Source: Aquimonas voraii (GTDB taxonomy: Bacteria > Pseudomonadota > Gammaproteobacteria > Xanthomonadales > Xanthomonadaceae). From it: DNA of 64,000 nt. This document shows positions 43,444 through 52,453 of this stretch, in pieces. The notes under the pieces are model-generated. The model saw only the letters and a list, made by a program, of their open reading frames with translations. It made no database searches and had not been told where the DNA came from. Position 1 is the stretch's first letter. Every line of letters begins with the position of its first letter. The stretch spans positions 248,001 through 312,000 of the forward strand of contig NZ_FNAG01000001.1 in assembly GCF_900101825.1 (NCBI RefSeq), written 5' to 3'. The position numbers and the translations under genes are program-made.

Positions 43444-43938
43444 ATGCCCGCCCTCCGTCCGCCCCGAGCACAGACCCTGCACCGCCAGCGTGGCGCTGCC
43501 CTGTTCGTCTCGATGATGATCCTGATCCTGATGACACTGCTGGCCATCTCGGCCTCGCAGGTCACCAGCCTGCAGGAGAAGATGGTGCAGGCCTATTGGG
43601 CCGATGTGCGCGCCTTTGAAGGCGCGGAAGAGCGCCTGCGTGTCGCCGAGCGCGAACTGCGCGCCCAGGCCGTGGCCATCGAGTGCCCCGAAGTGGATGA
43701 AACCGCGCCGCCGGTCTGGGTGCAGCCCAACACCGCGCCGGTCAACGCCGGCCAGCATGCCATCAACCTCAGCCAGGGCGAGCAGAGCCGCGGCTCCGGC
43801 GTCGGCGGCTCGCTGGCGATCGGCGCGCAGGACGCCGCCCAGTGCGCCTACTTCCTGTTGAGCGCGTCCGAGAGCGATTCGCGCGTCGATGACGACGCCC
43901 GCTCCTGGGCGGTCGTCCAGTCCGTCTACGTGCCCTGA
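43444..43938 (+). CDS. pilX: type IV pilus assembly protein PilX
   Basis: A 164-residue minor pilin. The leader MPALRPPRAQTLHRQRG is followed by AALFVSMMILILMTLLAISASQ. As is common in PilX, mature position 5 is not Glu (it is Val here), a feature of tip-located pilins. EKMVQAYWADVRAFEGAEERLRVAE and AYFLLSASESDSR are consistent with the PilX family. It lies between pilW and pilY1 with short spacers, in one operon. Confidence 0.86.
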   Translation: MPALRPPRAQTLHRQRGAALFVSMMILILMTLLAISASQVTSLQEKMVQAYWADVRAFEGAEERLRVAERELRAQAVAIECPEVDETAPPVWVQPNTAPVNAGQHAINLSQGEQSRGSGVGGSLAIGAQDAAQCAYFLLSASESDSRVDDDARSWAVVQSVYVP

Positions 43939-43958
43939 TCGGCCCACGGGAGATTCCC

Positions 43959-46900
43959 ATGTCCAAGCTCCGAATCCATCCCGGCCTGCAGTCCGCAGCC
44001 CTGGTCCTGTGCGCCGGGCTCTCAGCCCCGGCGCAAGCCCAGTTCAACGTCGCCCAGTACCCGCTGTACGTGCAGCAGCCGGTCAAGCCCGCCTTCATCA
44101 TGGCGGTGGACGACTCCGGCTCGATGACCTTCGAAACCCTGTTCCCGCAGGTGCGCGACGGCTATGCCTGCTGGGACGACGACACCGCGGATACAAACGC
44201 CTTTTATGACTCCGACGGCAACCTGCGGCGCACGGGCAACTGCAATTTCCATCACCTGATTCCCACGCCCGGCCACCGGATCGGCACCAACCGCTACGCG
44301 ATCCCGCCCCTCGACCAGTTCGGCTTTGCACGCTCGCCCCAGATCAACCCTGCGTACTACGACCCGGGCACCGAATACCGGCCGTGGAAGAACGGCGACG
44401 GCAGCGAGTTCCCGCAGGCCTCGGTGACCGATACGCGGGTGAACCCCCGATTTGCCACGCCCCGGCTGAACGTCTCGGCCACGCATCTCGACCGCACCGA
44501 CCCCGAGGGCGAGGACGGCGCCTTCAATGACTCGGGCGCGGCGACCTATGGCATTGGAACCCTGTTCCCGGCCGGCGTCTGGGTCGCACGCAACGGCGCC
44601 TGCGGTGGCCTGCCCAATACCGGCGGCACCTTCCAGCTGCTGACCAGTGATGTGGTGCTCACGGCAGGCTGCAACAACGTCTCCCTGCGTCGTGCGCGCA
44701 CTGGCACTCCGGCGGCCGACGAGCGCTTCCGCGTACCCACCGGCACCGTGCTGCCGGCAGGCACCACCTACTTCCGCGACGCCGACTCGGCCTGTGGCGG
44801 ACTGGCACTGGCCAGGCCGTCGCAGCGCACTTGGGTGCGCCTCGCCGCGCCCCACACCATGACCGCCACCTGCGATATCGGCATGCAGTATTTGCCGGCC
44901 ACTTACTACCTGTCGGTGGATACCCCGGCACCGGAGGGCTTCATCGAAGGCAATCGCGTGCTCGCGGCCAATGCCTGTGGCGCCGGCTGCAACATGTACC
45001 GCTACGAGATCCGCCCCGAGAACTACCAGACCGCGGCCGGCTACCAGCAGCAGATCCAGAATTTCGCCAACTGGTTCAGCTTCTATGGCAACCGCAACCG
45101 GTCCATGATCGCCGGTATGACCCGCGCGCTGGCGGACATCAGCTTCCTGCGTGTCGGCTTCTTCACCATCAACAACCGCGTCGACGTCACGATGAACGAT
45201 CTGGAGATCCAGTCGGCGCGTGACAACCTCTACGACAATTCGCTGCTCACCTTGCCGGCCAACGGCAGCACGCCGAACCGCCAGGCCGTGCAGCACCTGG
45301 GCAACCAGTTCCGCCGCGCGCCGGCGGCCAAGGACGCGGTCAACCCGCCCCAGCCCATCTTGAATGAGGCCAACGGCGGCGCCTGCCAGGTCAACGGCGG
45401 CATGCTGTTCACCGACGGCTACTCCAACCAGGATGGCCCCACGGTCGGTAACCGTGACGGTTCGCTGGGCTTCCCCTTTGCGGACACCCACTCCGATACC
45501 TTGGCCGACATCGCCTCGTTCTATTACGAGAACAGCCTGCAGCCCACCAACATCGTCAACCAGTCCGGCATCCAGGTGCCCGCCGCCTGTGCGGCCGGTA
45601 CCGCCGAGCCCTGGGTGGACTGCAAGACCTTCCCGCACATGAACTTCTTCGGCGTCACCCTGGGCGCCACCGGTGAGGCCTACGGCATCACCCATGCGCT
45701 GCCGCCGAACGACTGGACCGAGGGCTATACCAACCCGCCGGCCTGGCCCTCGCGCCAGAACGACAACCCGACCGCCGTCGACGATATCTGGCACGCCGCC
45801 ATCAACACCCGCGGTCGCTTCATCAACGCCACCACGCCCGAGCAGATCACCCAGGCCATGCGCGACGTGCTGCTGGACGTCACCAGCCGCGCCCGCCCGG
45901 CCGGCGGCGTGGCGGCCTCGGGTTCGCGCACCGGCGACGGCTTCCTGGTCTACGTGCCCGAGTTCTACTCCGACGACTGGACCGGCGACCTGAAGGCCTA
46001 TCGCTTGAACGATGGCGGCACCCTGGTGACGCCGCCCGAGTGGAGCATGGCCGAAGAGCTTGAGTCGGTGAACCCGGCCAGCCGCACCATCTACGTCAAC
46101 GTCGATGGCAGCCTGCAGCCCTTTACCCAGTCCGGCCTGGGCGGCGCCGCCACAGCGCAGTCGCGGCTGGGCATCACGGCCGCCGATCTCAGTGCCTACG
46201 GCGGCGCCACGGTGGAGCAGGTGATCAACTACCTGCGCGGTGACCGCACGCTGGAGGCCAGCAACGGCGGCACCCTGCGCAGCCGCCGCTACAAGGTGGG
46301 CGACATCCTCAACTCGCAGCCTGAACTGACCGTCGCCGCCAGTTTCGGCTACACCCGCCTGAGCCCGGCCGAGGGCGGTGGCTCCAGCGGCTCCGGCAGC
46401 TATGGCCAGTACCTGCGCGACAAACGTGGCAAGGTGCCGGTGCTGTTCGTCGGCTCCAACGACGGCATGCTGCACGCGCTCGACTCGCGCCCCAGCGGCG
46501 GCAACGTGCTCTTCAGCATCGTCCCCAACTCGGTGCTCACCAGCCTCAAGGAGCTGCCGAAGAAGAACTACCAGCACCGCTACTTCGTCGACGGCTCGCC
46601 GGTGCAGGCCGACGTGCGCATCGGCAGCACCTGGCGCACCATCCTGCTCAGCTCCAACGGCGCCGGCGGCAAGTCGATCATGGCGCTGGATGTCACCAAT
46701 GCCGCCACCAGCTTCAGCCCGAACAGCGACTTCCTCTGGGAGTTCCAGAACACCAACCTCGGCCACGTGCTGAACCCGCCGCGCGCGGCCCTGCTGGAGG
46801 GCGGCAACTGGGTGGTGGTCACGGGCAACGGCGTCAACAGCGGCGACCACCGCTCGCGCCTGTTCGTGCTGAACGCCGCCACCGGCGCCATCATCACCCA

Positions 46901-47831
46901 GCTCGCCGTGGGCAGCGGCTCGGCCACGGCCCCCAATGGCCTGACCTCGGCCGTGCCGGTCGACACCGATTTCAACGGCAAGGCCGACGCCATCTATGGC
47001 GGCGACATGCAGGGCAACCTGTGGAAGTTCAATGTCTCCGCCTCCGGCAGCATCACCGTCGCCAACGGCGGCAGCCCGCTGTTCGTCGCCACCGACGCCA
47101 GCGGCAACCGCCAGCCGATCAGCGGCTCGCTCGACGTCGCCCTGCATCACATCCAGGGCCAGATGGTGCTGTTCGGCACCGGCCAGTACTTCGAGGTGGG
47201 CGACAACCTCGCCGACGCCTCCGCGCAGGTGCAGAGCTTCTACGGCGTCTGGGACAAGAACGACGGCAGTTCGGCCACCCGCAGCCAGCTGCAGCCGCAG
47301 GTGCTGGGCCAGGTCGCACTGGCCAACGGCGGCCAGGGCCGCACCATCTCCGACAACCCGGTCAACTGGGATACCCAGCGCGGCTTCCTGATCGACCTGC
47401 GCATCCCCGGTGGCGGCCCCAACACCCTGGGCGAGCGCGCCATCGGTCGCCCGCGCGTGCAGCTCGGCAATGTGCTGTTCACCAGCTACCGGCCGGTGGG
47501 CGACATCTGCAACCCCGGCGGCGACAACTGGGTCTACGTGGTCAACCTGCTCACCGGCAACGGCGAGCTGGATTTCCCCGGCTGTGGCGAGGACTGCGCC
47601 GCGGTGCGCATCGTCTCGGGCGGCAACCCCGTGCTGTCGCCGCCGGCGGCCGTGCGTCCGGGGGCCGAAGGCAACCCGGTGAACCCGCGCCAGGAGGACC
47701 CGGAGGGCAACCTGATCGACCCTGCGCCGACGGCAGGCTGCCGCAACGATGTCGGCATCATTCTGGGCGACGGCTTCGTGCGCCTGAAGCAGATCGACTG
47801 CGGACGCCAGGCCTGGCGCCAGTTGCAGTAA
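43959..47831 (+). CDS. pilY1: type IV pilus tip adhesin/assembly factor PilY1
   Basis: A 1290-residue exported protein with a signal peptide (about 1-28, ALVLCAGLSAPAQAQ). The N-terminal half includes a von Willebrand A-like region opening with PAFIMAVDDSGSMTFE (MIDAS DxSxS). The C-terminal half is the PilY1 beta-propeller (KVPVLFVGSNDGMLHALDSR and VPNSVLTSLKELPKKNYQHRYFVDGSP). The calcium-binding loop DTDFNGKAD is intact and in PilY1 controls extension versus retraction. It probably acts at the pilus tip with the minor pilins and may mediate adhesion or surface sensing. GGGAG lies seven bases before the ATG. Confidence 0.94.
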   Translation: MSKLRIHPGLQSAALVLCAGLSAPAQAQFNVAQYPLYVQQPVKPAFIMAVDDSGSMTFETLFPQVRDGYACWDDDTADTNAFYDSDGNLRRTGNCNFHHLIPTPGHRIGTNRYAIPPLDQFGFARSPQINPAYYDPGTEYRPWKNGDGSEFPQASVTDTRVNPRFATPRLNVSATHLDRTDPEGEDGAFNDSGAATYGIGTLFPAGVWVARNGACGGLPNTGGTFQLLTSDVVLTAGCNNVSLRRARTGTPAADERFRVPTGTVLPAGTTYFRDADSACGGLALARPSQRTWVRLAAPHTMTATCDIGMQYLPATYYLSVDTPAPEGFIEGNRVLAANACGAGCNMYRYEIRPENYQTAAGYQQQIQNFANWFSFYGNRNRSMIAGMTRALADISFLRVGFFTINNRVDVTMNDLEIQSARDNLYDNSLLTLPANGSTPNRQAVQHLGNQFRRAPAAKDAVNPPQPILNEANGGACQVNGGMLFTDGYSNQDGPTVGNRDGSLGFPFADTHSDTLADIASFYYENSLQPTNIVNQSGIQVPAACAAGTAEPWVDCKTFPHMNFFGVTLGATGEAYGITHALPPNDWTEGYTNPPAWPSRQNDNPTAVDDIWHAAINTRGRFINATTPEQITQAMRDVLLDVTSRARPAGGVAASGSRTGDGFLVYVPEFYSDDWTGDLKAYRLNDGGTLVTPPEWSMAEELESVNPASRTIYVNVDGSLQPFTQSGLGGAATAQSRLGITAADLSAYGGATVEQVINYLRGDRTLEASNGGTLRSRRYKVGDILNSQPELTVAASFGYTRLSPAEGGGSSGSGSYGQYLRDKRGKVPVLFVGSNDGMLHALDSRPSGGNVLFSIVPNSVLTSLKELPKKNYQHRYFVDGSPVQADVRIGSTWRTILLSSNGAGGKSIMALDVTNAATSFSPNSDFLWEFQNTNLGHVLNPPRAALLEGGNWVVVTGNGVNSGDHRSRLFVLNAATGAIITQLAVGSGSATAPNGLTSAVPVDTDFNGKADAIYGGDMQGNLWKFNVSASGSITVANGGSPLFVATDASGNRQPISGSLDVALHHIQGQMVLFGTGQYFEVGDNLADASAQVQSFYGVWDKNDGSSATRSQLQPQVLGQVALANGGQGRTISDNPVNWDTQRGFLIDLRIPGGGPNTLGERAIGRPRVQLGNVLFTSYRPVGDICNPGGDNWVYVVNLLTGNGELDFPGCGEDCAAVRIVSGGNPVLSPPAAVRPGAEGNPVNPRQEDPEGNLIDPAPTAGCRNDVGIILGDGFVRLKQIDCGRQAWRQLQ

Positions 47832-47898
47832 AGTCGCGGCGGCCGGGCAGGGGCCCGGCCGCCTCTCACCTCAGAGCATCCGCGAGGAGTTCGATGCC

Positions 47899-48297
47899 AT
47901 GAAATCCCAACAGCACCGTGTCCCCGCGCATGGATTCACCTTGGTGGAACTGGTCGTGGTGGTGGCCATGGTCGCCATCCTTGCCGCCATCGCCCTGCCG
48001 GCCTACAACGAGCAGGTTCGCACCTCGCGGCGTGCGGCAGCGCAGGCCGTGTTGAACGAGGTTGCGCAGTGCATGGAGCGCTTCAACACGGCGAACGGCA
48101 CCTACGTGGGCGGCGACGCGCGTTGCTCCGCGACCGATACCGACACCTACACGTTTGTAATCAACGTGCCGAACCGCAATACGTTCAATGTCGTCGCCAA
48201 CGCCATCGGCGGTCAATCCAGCGACCGCTGCGGCGACCTTGGCCTCAATCAGGCCGGCCAGAAGACCCACAGCGCCGGCACCGATTGCTGGCGTTGA
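47899..48297 (+). CDS. pilE: PilE-type minor pilin
   Basis: A 132-residue pilin. The leader MKSQQHRVPAHG is cleaved at G12 to expose [33 protein letters not shown] with Glu5 (E17). The short globular domain (AVLNEVAQCMERFNTANGTYVGGDARC; CGDLGLNQAGQKTHSAGTDCWR) is typical of PilE at the end of the fimT-pilE operon in Pseudomonas and Xanthomonas. A disulfide-bonded D-region is likely. A strong terminator follows at 48324-48362, closing the operon. Confidence 0.9.
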   Translation: MKSQQHRVPAHGFTLVELVVVVAMVAILAAIALPAYNEQVRTSRRAAAQAVLNEVAQCMERFNTANGTYVGGDARCSATDTDTYTFVINVPNRNTFNVVANAIGGQSSDRCGDLGLNQAGQKTHSAGTDCWR

Positions 48298-48323
48298 ACC
48301 AGCGGGTCTTCCACGGGCACAAG

Positions 48324-48362
48324 GCAGCCCCTCGGTCGCGAGACCGGGGGGCTGCGTCTTTT
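48324..48362 (+). terminator. intrinsic terminator of the minor pilin operon
   Basis: The stem GCAGCCCCTCGGTC/GACCGGGGGGCTGC with a GCGA loop, followed by GTCTTTT, starts 27 bases after the pilE stop. A textbook Rho-independent structure. Confidence 0.88.
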
Positions 48363-48475
48363 GCGTGCTCCGCTCTTGAAGTCTTCGGGGTGCATCCCCA
48401 GCCTGCGCCAGCGTGCGCACCTGCAACGCACCGAACTCTGCAGCTGCATGCCCTGGCCACTACAGGAGTCCGAAC

Positions 48476-49402
48476 ATGAATCGCTGGCGTGCCTTCTTCG
48501 TCCATCTGCTCATCAGCGCGGTGCTGATCGGCTCGATCGCTTTCGGCCTGTTCTCGCTGTGGTACCCGCCCGAGTTGTTGGGCTTTGCGAAGGGTGATCG
48601 CTTGTTTCTGATCATCGCCGCGGTCGATATCGTCGCCGGGCCGCTGCTGACCCTGCTCGTGTTCAAGCCCGGCAAGCCCAGCCTCAAGTTCGATCTGGGC
48701 GTGATCGGCCTGCTGCAGGTGCTGTTTCTCGCAGCGGGCCTGTGGACCGTCTGGGCGAGCCGCCCCGTATTTATCGTTGGCGCCCTCGGATACTTCGAGG
48801 TTGTTTTCGCCAATCAGATTGAAGATGAGGATCTTGCTGCAGGCTCGCCGGGCCACACCACGTTGCCGTGGTTTGGTGCGCGTCTGGTCGGTCTCCGGCG
48901 TCCGACAGACGATGAATTCGAAGAGATCGAAGCGTCCGGAAAGCAACACCAGACGTTAGCGACGATGCCCCGCTTCTATCAGCCGTTTGAGGACTCATCG
49001 GCTTACCTTCGAGGCCGCGCGCGCGGCCCCGGTGCGCTTGTCGATCTGGCTGGTTTTCTGGACATCGGTGGCTTGCGCGTGTTGCAACGCCAGCGCGCTT
49101 CTGACACTGAGGCACGCTTTCTTGCAGCAGCCTCGATTCGCGGCAATGCGCTGTTTGAGCTCGATCCCGCGACCGCCAGGCCGTTGCGATACCTGCCGGT
49201 GGTTGCCCAGCCTATCGCGCCGCTGGAAGAGTCGACACAGCCTGGCTCGGTCAATGTGCTGACGGCGCCGTTGCCCCCGGTCAACCCGCTCCCCATTCAA
49301 GCGACTGTTCCGACCACGCCGAGCTCGGTCGATGAACGAAGCACCGCCGCACAACCTAGCCAAGCAACCCGAAAGTCAGAAATATCGGCTTCAGAAGACT
49401 AG
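48476..49402 (+). CDS. TfpX/TfpZ family type IV pilin accessory protein
   Basis: A 308-residue membrane protein. The first 105 residues match the TfpX/TfpZ family with about three helices (FFVHLLISAVLIGSIAFGLF; GDRLFLIIAAVDIVAGPLLTLLVF; LKFDLGVIGLLQVLFLAAGL). In this family the proteins help assembly or stability of a cognate pilin. The C-terminal 200 residues are hydrophilic and lineage-specific, ending in a Pro/Thr/Ser-rich tail. Base composition drops here (more A/T, for example 48780-49000) relative to the pil genes around it. AGGAG lies seven bases before ATG 48476; the frame to 48413 is not needed. The expected client is PilA. Confidence 0.83.
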   Translation: MNRWRAFFVHLLISAVLIGSIAFGLFSLWYPPELLGFAKGDRLFLIIAAVDIVAGPLLTLLVFKPGKPSLKFDLGVIGLLQVLFLAAGLWTVWASRPVFIVGALGYFEVVFANQIEDEDLAAGSPGHTTLPWFGARLVGLRRPTDDEFEEIEASGKQHQTLATMPRFYQPFEDSSAYLRGRARGPGALVDLAGFLDIGGLRVLQRQRASDTEARFLAAASIRGNALFELDPATARPLRYLPVVAQPIAPLEESTQPGSVNVLTAPLPPVNPLPIQATVPTTPSSVDERSTAAQPSQATRKSEISASED

Positions 49403-49410
49403 TGCAGCAA

Positions 49411-49470
49411 GCAATCGCCCGCCGGATGCCCCTCGGACGTAGGGGCGGTGGAGAACTCGTTGACGATTGC
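49411..49470. terminator. structured bidirectional terminator candidate
   Basis: In the gap between convergent genes, an outer stem GCAATCG (49411-49417)/CGATTGC (49464-49470) encloses GCCCCT/AGGGGC. No long T-tract is present. Probably transcription-terminating for one or both genes. Confidence 0.4.
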
Positions 49471-51369
49471 TCACTTGTTTGATTCTTCAGGCATGTCGCT
49501 CGATGGCAGCCCGCTTACCGCCGTGGTTGCGCGGAGTATCTCCCGTAGCCAAACCCTTCGATGTTCAGCTGGCACGCTGTCAATCAGGTTGTTCTGCTCG
49601 CCGGGATCGAGGTCGATGCGATAGGCCTCTTCCTTGCCGTCGCGAACGTTGCGCCAGTATTTCCACAGGGCGAGCGGATCGCGCAGGTCGAACAATCCTA
49701 CGTCCGGGCCCTGCTGGAAGTAGCTGAAGTCGCGGTTCACGCCGTCCTGCAGGGCGCTGCCCGACCACGATTCCGGCACGGGAAAGCCAAGCTCGGCCAG
49801 CACTGTCGGCGCGATGTCGATCTGTGCGGCAAGACGCGGCTCGGCGATGGGCTCGCCCGCGTAGCCGCGGCGCATCAGCAGGATGGGCACATCCAGCACC
49901 CCCTGCAGCACGGTGTCGGCGTGCGAGTAGCGCCCGCGCTCGCCCAGCAGTTCACCGTGGTCGCCGGTGACCACCACCACGGCGTCCTGCAGATAGCCGC
50001 GCTCTTCCAGCACGCCCAGCAGTTCGGCCACCGTGTGATCGAACTGCAGCAGACCGTTGTCGTAGAAGTTGCGGGCCCAGGCCTGCCGCTCCTGCGCCGT
50101 GCCGGCCAGGCGGTTGCGCACGTAGTAGTTCACGATCGGCGAGAACTGCTGGAACTCCTCGTGCCGCTTGCCCAAACCATGCGAGGACATCAGATGGAAC
50201 TGCATGAACACGGGCGTGTCGCCGGCAGGCGGCAGCTCGCGCGCGCGCGCAAGCACCGCGCGGTCGTCGTTCATGTACTCGCTAGACTGCAGGCCGTCCC
50301 AGTACAGATCGGCCGGGCCCAGCGCCTCGGCCAGACCGTAGAAGTTGGTGTGGTCGCCGCCCAGGATCAGATAGACCGCATAGCCGTGCCGGCGCAGCAC
50401 ATGGCCCAGGGACAGGTTGTGGGCCGAGAACTCGTGCAGATACTTCGAGCGCGCCAGCGCCATCAGCCCACAGAAGGACTCCGCACACATCGCATGCGCC
50501 CGGGCGGCCAGCTGCAAGCGCCCCTCCGCCTGCAGGGCCGACAACCACGGCGTGGTATTGCGGAGGTTGCCGAACAGGTGCATGCGGTCGGCGCGCAGCG
50601 CGTCGCCGACAATCAGGATCACGTGGCGGGTGTGGGTTCGCTGGCCCGGTACATAGGCGGCGGCGGCCGCAGCCTCACGCTCGTCGATCACTCGCGCACC
50701 CTGGGTGCGGTTGGTCTGGGTGCTGGGCGAGCCCGCCCAAGGGTGGAAGGTCAGCAGCAGCGGCTCGTGGCTGCCCACGTGCAGCGCATCTCTGACCTCG
50801 AATGCGCGGTAGGCGCTGATTGCCACCGCCAGCGCCAGCAGGCACAGCGCGAGACCGGGGCGCACCGCGCTACGGAACGCCAAGGCCCAGGCTTCGCGGC
50901 GCGCAAGCATCCACCCGATGGCCAGGGTGGCGGCGAAGACGCAGGCGCCAGCCAACAGGGCGAGGCCTACCGGCACGCCCAGCACGGCGAGCAGATCGCG
51001 CCACTGCAGAAGGTAGACCTCGATCAGCGGCCAGGTGGCCACGCGCCCCCAGGACTGCAGGCCCATCACCACCGTCCCGTAGTACAGGCCCCAGCCCAGG
51101 AACCAGGCGCCATAGACCGTCGCGATGAGAGGCCGCGCAAAACGCCGTGGCAGGCAAGCCATCGCAACCGGCCGCAGCAGCATCAGGCTGGCGATGGCGG
51201 GCAGGATGATGGCCAGATGCCGAGGGGCGGCCGCCCAGGGCGCGTGGAAGGCGCCCAGGTAGGCGGCGAGGAAGAGCAGGGCAGGCAGCAGCAGCAGGCA
51301 CAGCTCGAGCACGGCACCGCGCAGCGCTGCTGCCCTCGTCTCCTGGCTGCGCGCTTCAGGCGGGGTCAT
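49471..51369 (-). CDS. membrane-anchored sulfatase-superfamily enzyme (possible phospho-head-group transferase)
   Basis: A 632-residue protein. Residues 1-195 contain about five transmembrane helices, and a periplasmic sulfatase-fold domain follows (about 245-600). Metal/active-site sequences are VGDALRAD (D256), a candidate nucleophile Ser298 in MCAESFCGLMA, HLMSSHG, and VTGDHGELLGERG (D470, H471). The layout matches EptA/LtaS-like phosphoethanolamine or phosphoglycerol transferases as well as true sulfatases. The Cys/Ser-x-Pro-x-Arg sulfatase signature is not seen, favouring a non-sulfatase role. ATG 51369 overlaps the upstream methyltransferase by 14 bases. It sits between two pilus gene blocks. 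Confidence 0.75.
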   Translation of the reverse strand: MTPPEARSQETRAAALRGAVLELCLLLLPALLFLAAYLGAFHAPWAAAPRHLAIILPAIASLMLLRPVAMACLPRRFARPLIATVYGAWFLGWGLYYGTVVMGLQSWGRVATWPLIEVYLLQWRDLLAVLGVPVGLALLAGACVFAATLAIGWMLARREAWALAFRSAVRPGLALCLLALAVAISAYRAFEVRDALHVGSHEPLLLTFHPWAGSPSTQTNRTQGARVIDEREAAAAAAYVPGQRTHTRHVILIVGDALRADRMHLFGNLRNTTPWLSALQAEGRLQLAARAHAMCAESFCGLMALARSKYLHEFSAHNLSLGHVLRRHGYAVYLILGGDHTNFYGLAEALGPADLYWDGLQSSEYMNDDRAVLARARELPPAGDTPVFMQFHLMSSHGLGKRHEEFQQFSPIVNYYVRNRLAGTAQERQAWARNFYDNGLLQFDHTVAELLGVLEERGYLQDAVVVVTGDHGELLGERGRYSHADTVLQGVLDVPILLMRRGYAGEPIAEPRLAAQIDIAPTVLAELGFPVPESWSGSALQDGVNRDFSYFQQGPDVGLFDLRDPLALWKYWRNVRDGKEEAYRIDLDPGEQNNLIDSVPAEHRRVWLREILRATTAVSGLPSSDMPEESNK

Positions 51370-51991
51370 GGCTGAGCACCGCGAGTTTCGAGAGTCCCAG
51401 CAGGTTGACGCTGCGCAGTGCCGCCAGCGTCCAGCCCGGCTGGTCGAGCACACTGATCGGCAGCCGTGAATTGAAGCCCACCCGGTGCGCCAGCCCGGCC
51501 AGCAGGCGCTCCGCGCCGCCCCAGACGCCGGCGCCGCTGAAATGGTTGAGGATCAGCACGCGTCCGCCCGTCCGGCAGACCCGGCGCAGTTCCGCCAAGA
51601 GGCGTGCTGGGTTCGGGGTCACCGACAGCACATAGGGCAGGGTGATGCAGTCGAAGCTCGCATCTTTGAACGGCAATTGCTCGGCATCGGCGCAGAGCAG
51701 CGCGGGGGCCTGGCCCGTGTGGTCCTGCAGTCCGCCGTCGCGCACGCGCGCCCGTGCCCGTGCGAGCATGTCCGGCGACAGGTCCAGGCCCACGATTTGC
51801 GCGCTGCGCGGGTAGCGCGGCAGCGCCAGCCCGGTGCCGACGCCGACTTCAAGCAGCCGCTGCGCGTCGGCAGGGACATGCGCCGCCATGGCCGCCCGCC
51901 CGGCCTCCAGCAGGCGGCCGAACAGCAGGTCATACAGCGGCGCATAGCCGCGGTAGACCTTGAGCACAGCCTCACGATTGAGATCAGTCAC
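51356..51991 (-). CDS. class I SAM methyltransferase, PmtA-like (phospholipid N-methyltransferase)
   Basis: A 211-residue Rossmann methyltransferase. VYRGYAPLYDLLFG at the N-terminus and motif I LLEVGVGTGLALP, followed by VGLDLSPDMLARARARV, resemble PmtA-type phosphatidylethanolamine N-methyltransferases. A ubiquinone-type methyltransferase is the main alternative. The substrate aspartate region (ADAEQLPFKDASFDCITLPYVLSVTPNP) is intact. GTG 51991 is chosen with AGGAAG upstream; the longer frame to 52081 lacks family resemblance. It is translationally overlapped with the sulfatase-fold gene, hinting at joint action on lipid head groups. Confidence 0.78.
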   Translation of the reverse strand: MTDLNREAVLKVYRGYAPLYDLLFGRLLEAGRAAMAAHVPADAQRLLEVGVGTGLALPRYPRSAQIVGLDLSPDMLARARARVRDGGLQDHTGQAPALLCADAEQLPFKDASFDCITLPYVLSVTPNPARLLAELRRVCRTGGRVLILNHFSGAGVWGGAERLLAGLAHRVGFNSRLPISVLDQPGWTLAALRSVNLLGLSKLAVLSHDPA

Positions 51992-52120
51992 GCCGGATTC
52001 TTCCTGCAAGGGCCAACCCGCCTCGGCGGGTGGTGGCGGGCGAAGGGGCCGGAGTCTCCCGATTCGCGGCGCTGCTCGCAATAGCGCCGCTGTTGCGCAA
52101 GGCGATCCATCGCATGCAGC

Positions 52121-52159
52121 GGCGATAGGGGCAGGTGACGCGAAATGTCACTTATCGCC
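52121..52159. promoter_or_regulatory. nested inverted repeat upstream of pilA
   Basis: Outer arms GGCGATA (52121-52127) and TATCGCC (52153-52159) enclose inner arms GTGAC (52135-52139) and GTCAC (52147-52151). It lies about 160-200 bases upstream of the pilA sigma-54 promoter, where PilR or another enhancer-binding activator could act, and 130-170 bases upstream of the divergent methyltransferase gene. Confidence 0.4.
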
Positions 52160-52319
52160 CCGCGCTCGAACTTGCCTCGGGCGGCAGCGGCCGTGCCCGT
52201 GATGCCGCCCACAATGGTTGTGCCGCCGACGCTTTGGCGGCTCAGCCAAGTGCGCAGCTGTCTGCGGAAACGCTTGCTGTGCAAGCCTTCTGCTCAAACT
52301 GCAGGCGGCTTCGCACACT

Positions 52320-52335
52320 TGGCACGCTTGCTGCT
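52320..52335 (+). promoter_or_regulatory. sigma-54 (RpoN) promoter of pilA
   Basis: TGGCACG, four bases, then CTGCT. The invariant GG (52321-52322) and GC (52333-52334) are correctly spaced, close to the consensus TGGCACG-N4-TTGCA. A start near 52346 would give a leader of about 108 bases. PilR/RpoN control of pilA is standard in Pseudomonas and Xanthomonas, so the match is functionally sensible. Confidence 0.85.
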
Positions 52336-52453
52336 AGACCATGCCTGCACACCGCGTTGCACTGGCTCGAAGGGCCAGGGAGTCAGGCGAAGCCGCCAGT
52401 CCCGCGTGGTGTGAATGTCAACAAACCCCAACACGTATCCCGGGAGACACACC

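Larger units (their letters stand above)
51992..52453. other. pilA regulatory region
   Basis: About 460 bases between the divergent methyltransferase gene and pilA. It contains a nested inverted repeat (52121-52159), a small CACAA/TTGTG palindrome (52210-52222), several TGTC elements, and the sigma-54 promoter at 52320-52335. No gene is seen. Confidence 0.7.

Noticed and set aside
40891-43947. 1018-codon open frame on the minus strand antisense to fimT, pilV, pilW and pilX
   Set aside because: The plus-strand pilin genes have clear family motifs. The antisense frame reflects high GC third positions and yields a His/Gly/Ala/Asp/Val-rich nonsense protein.
44022-47150. 1042-codon minus-strand frame inside pilY1
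   Set aside because: Antisense shadow of pilY1; no domain or ribosome binding site supports it.
49567-49585. TGGCACG match as a second sigma-54 promoter
   Set aside because: It lies inside the sulfatase-fold coding sequence and lacks GC at the correct -12 spacing.
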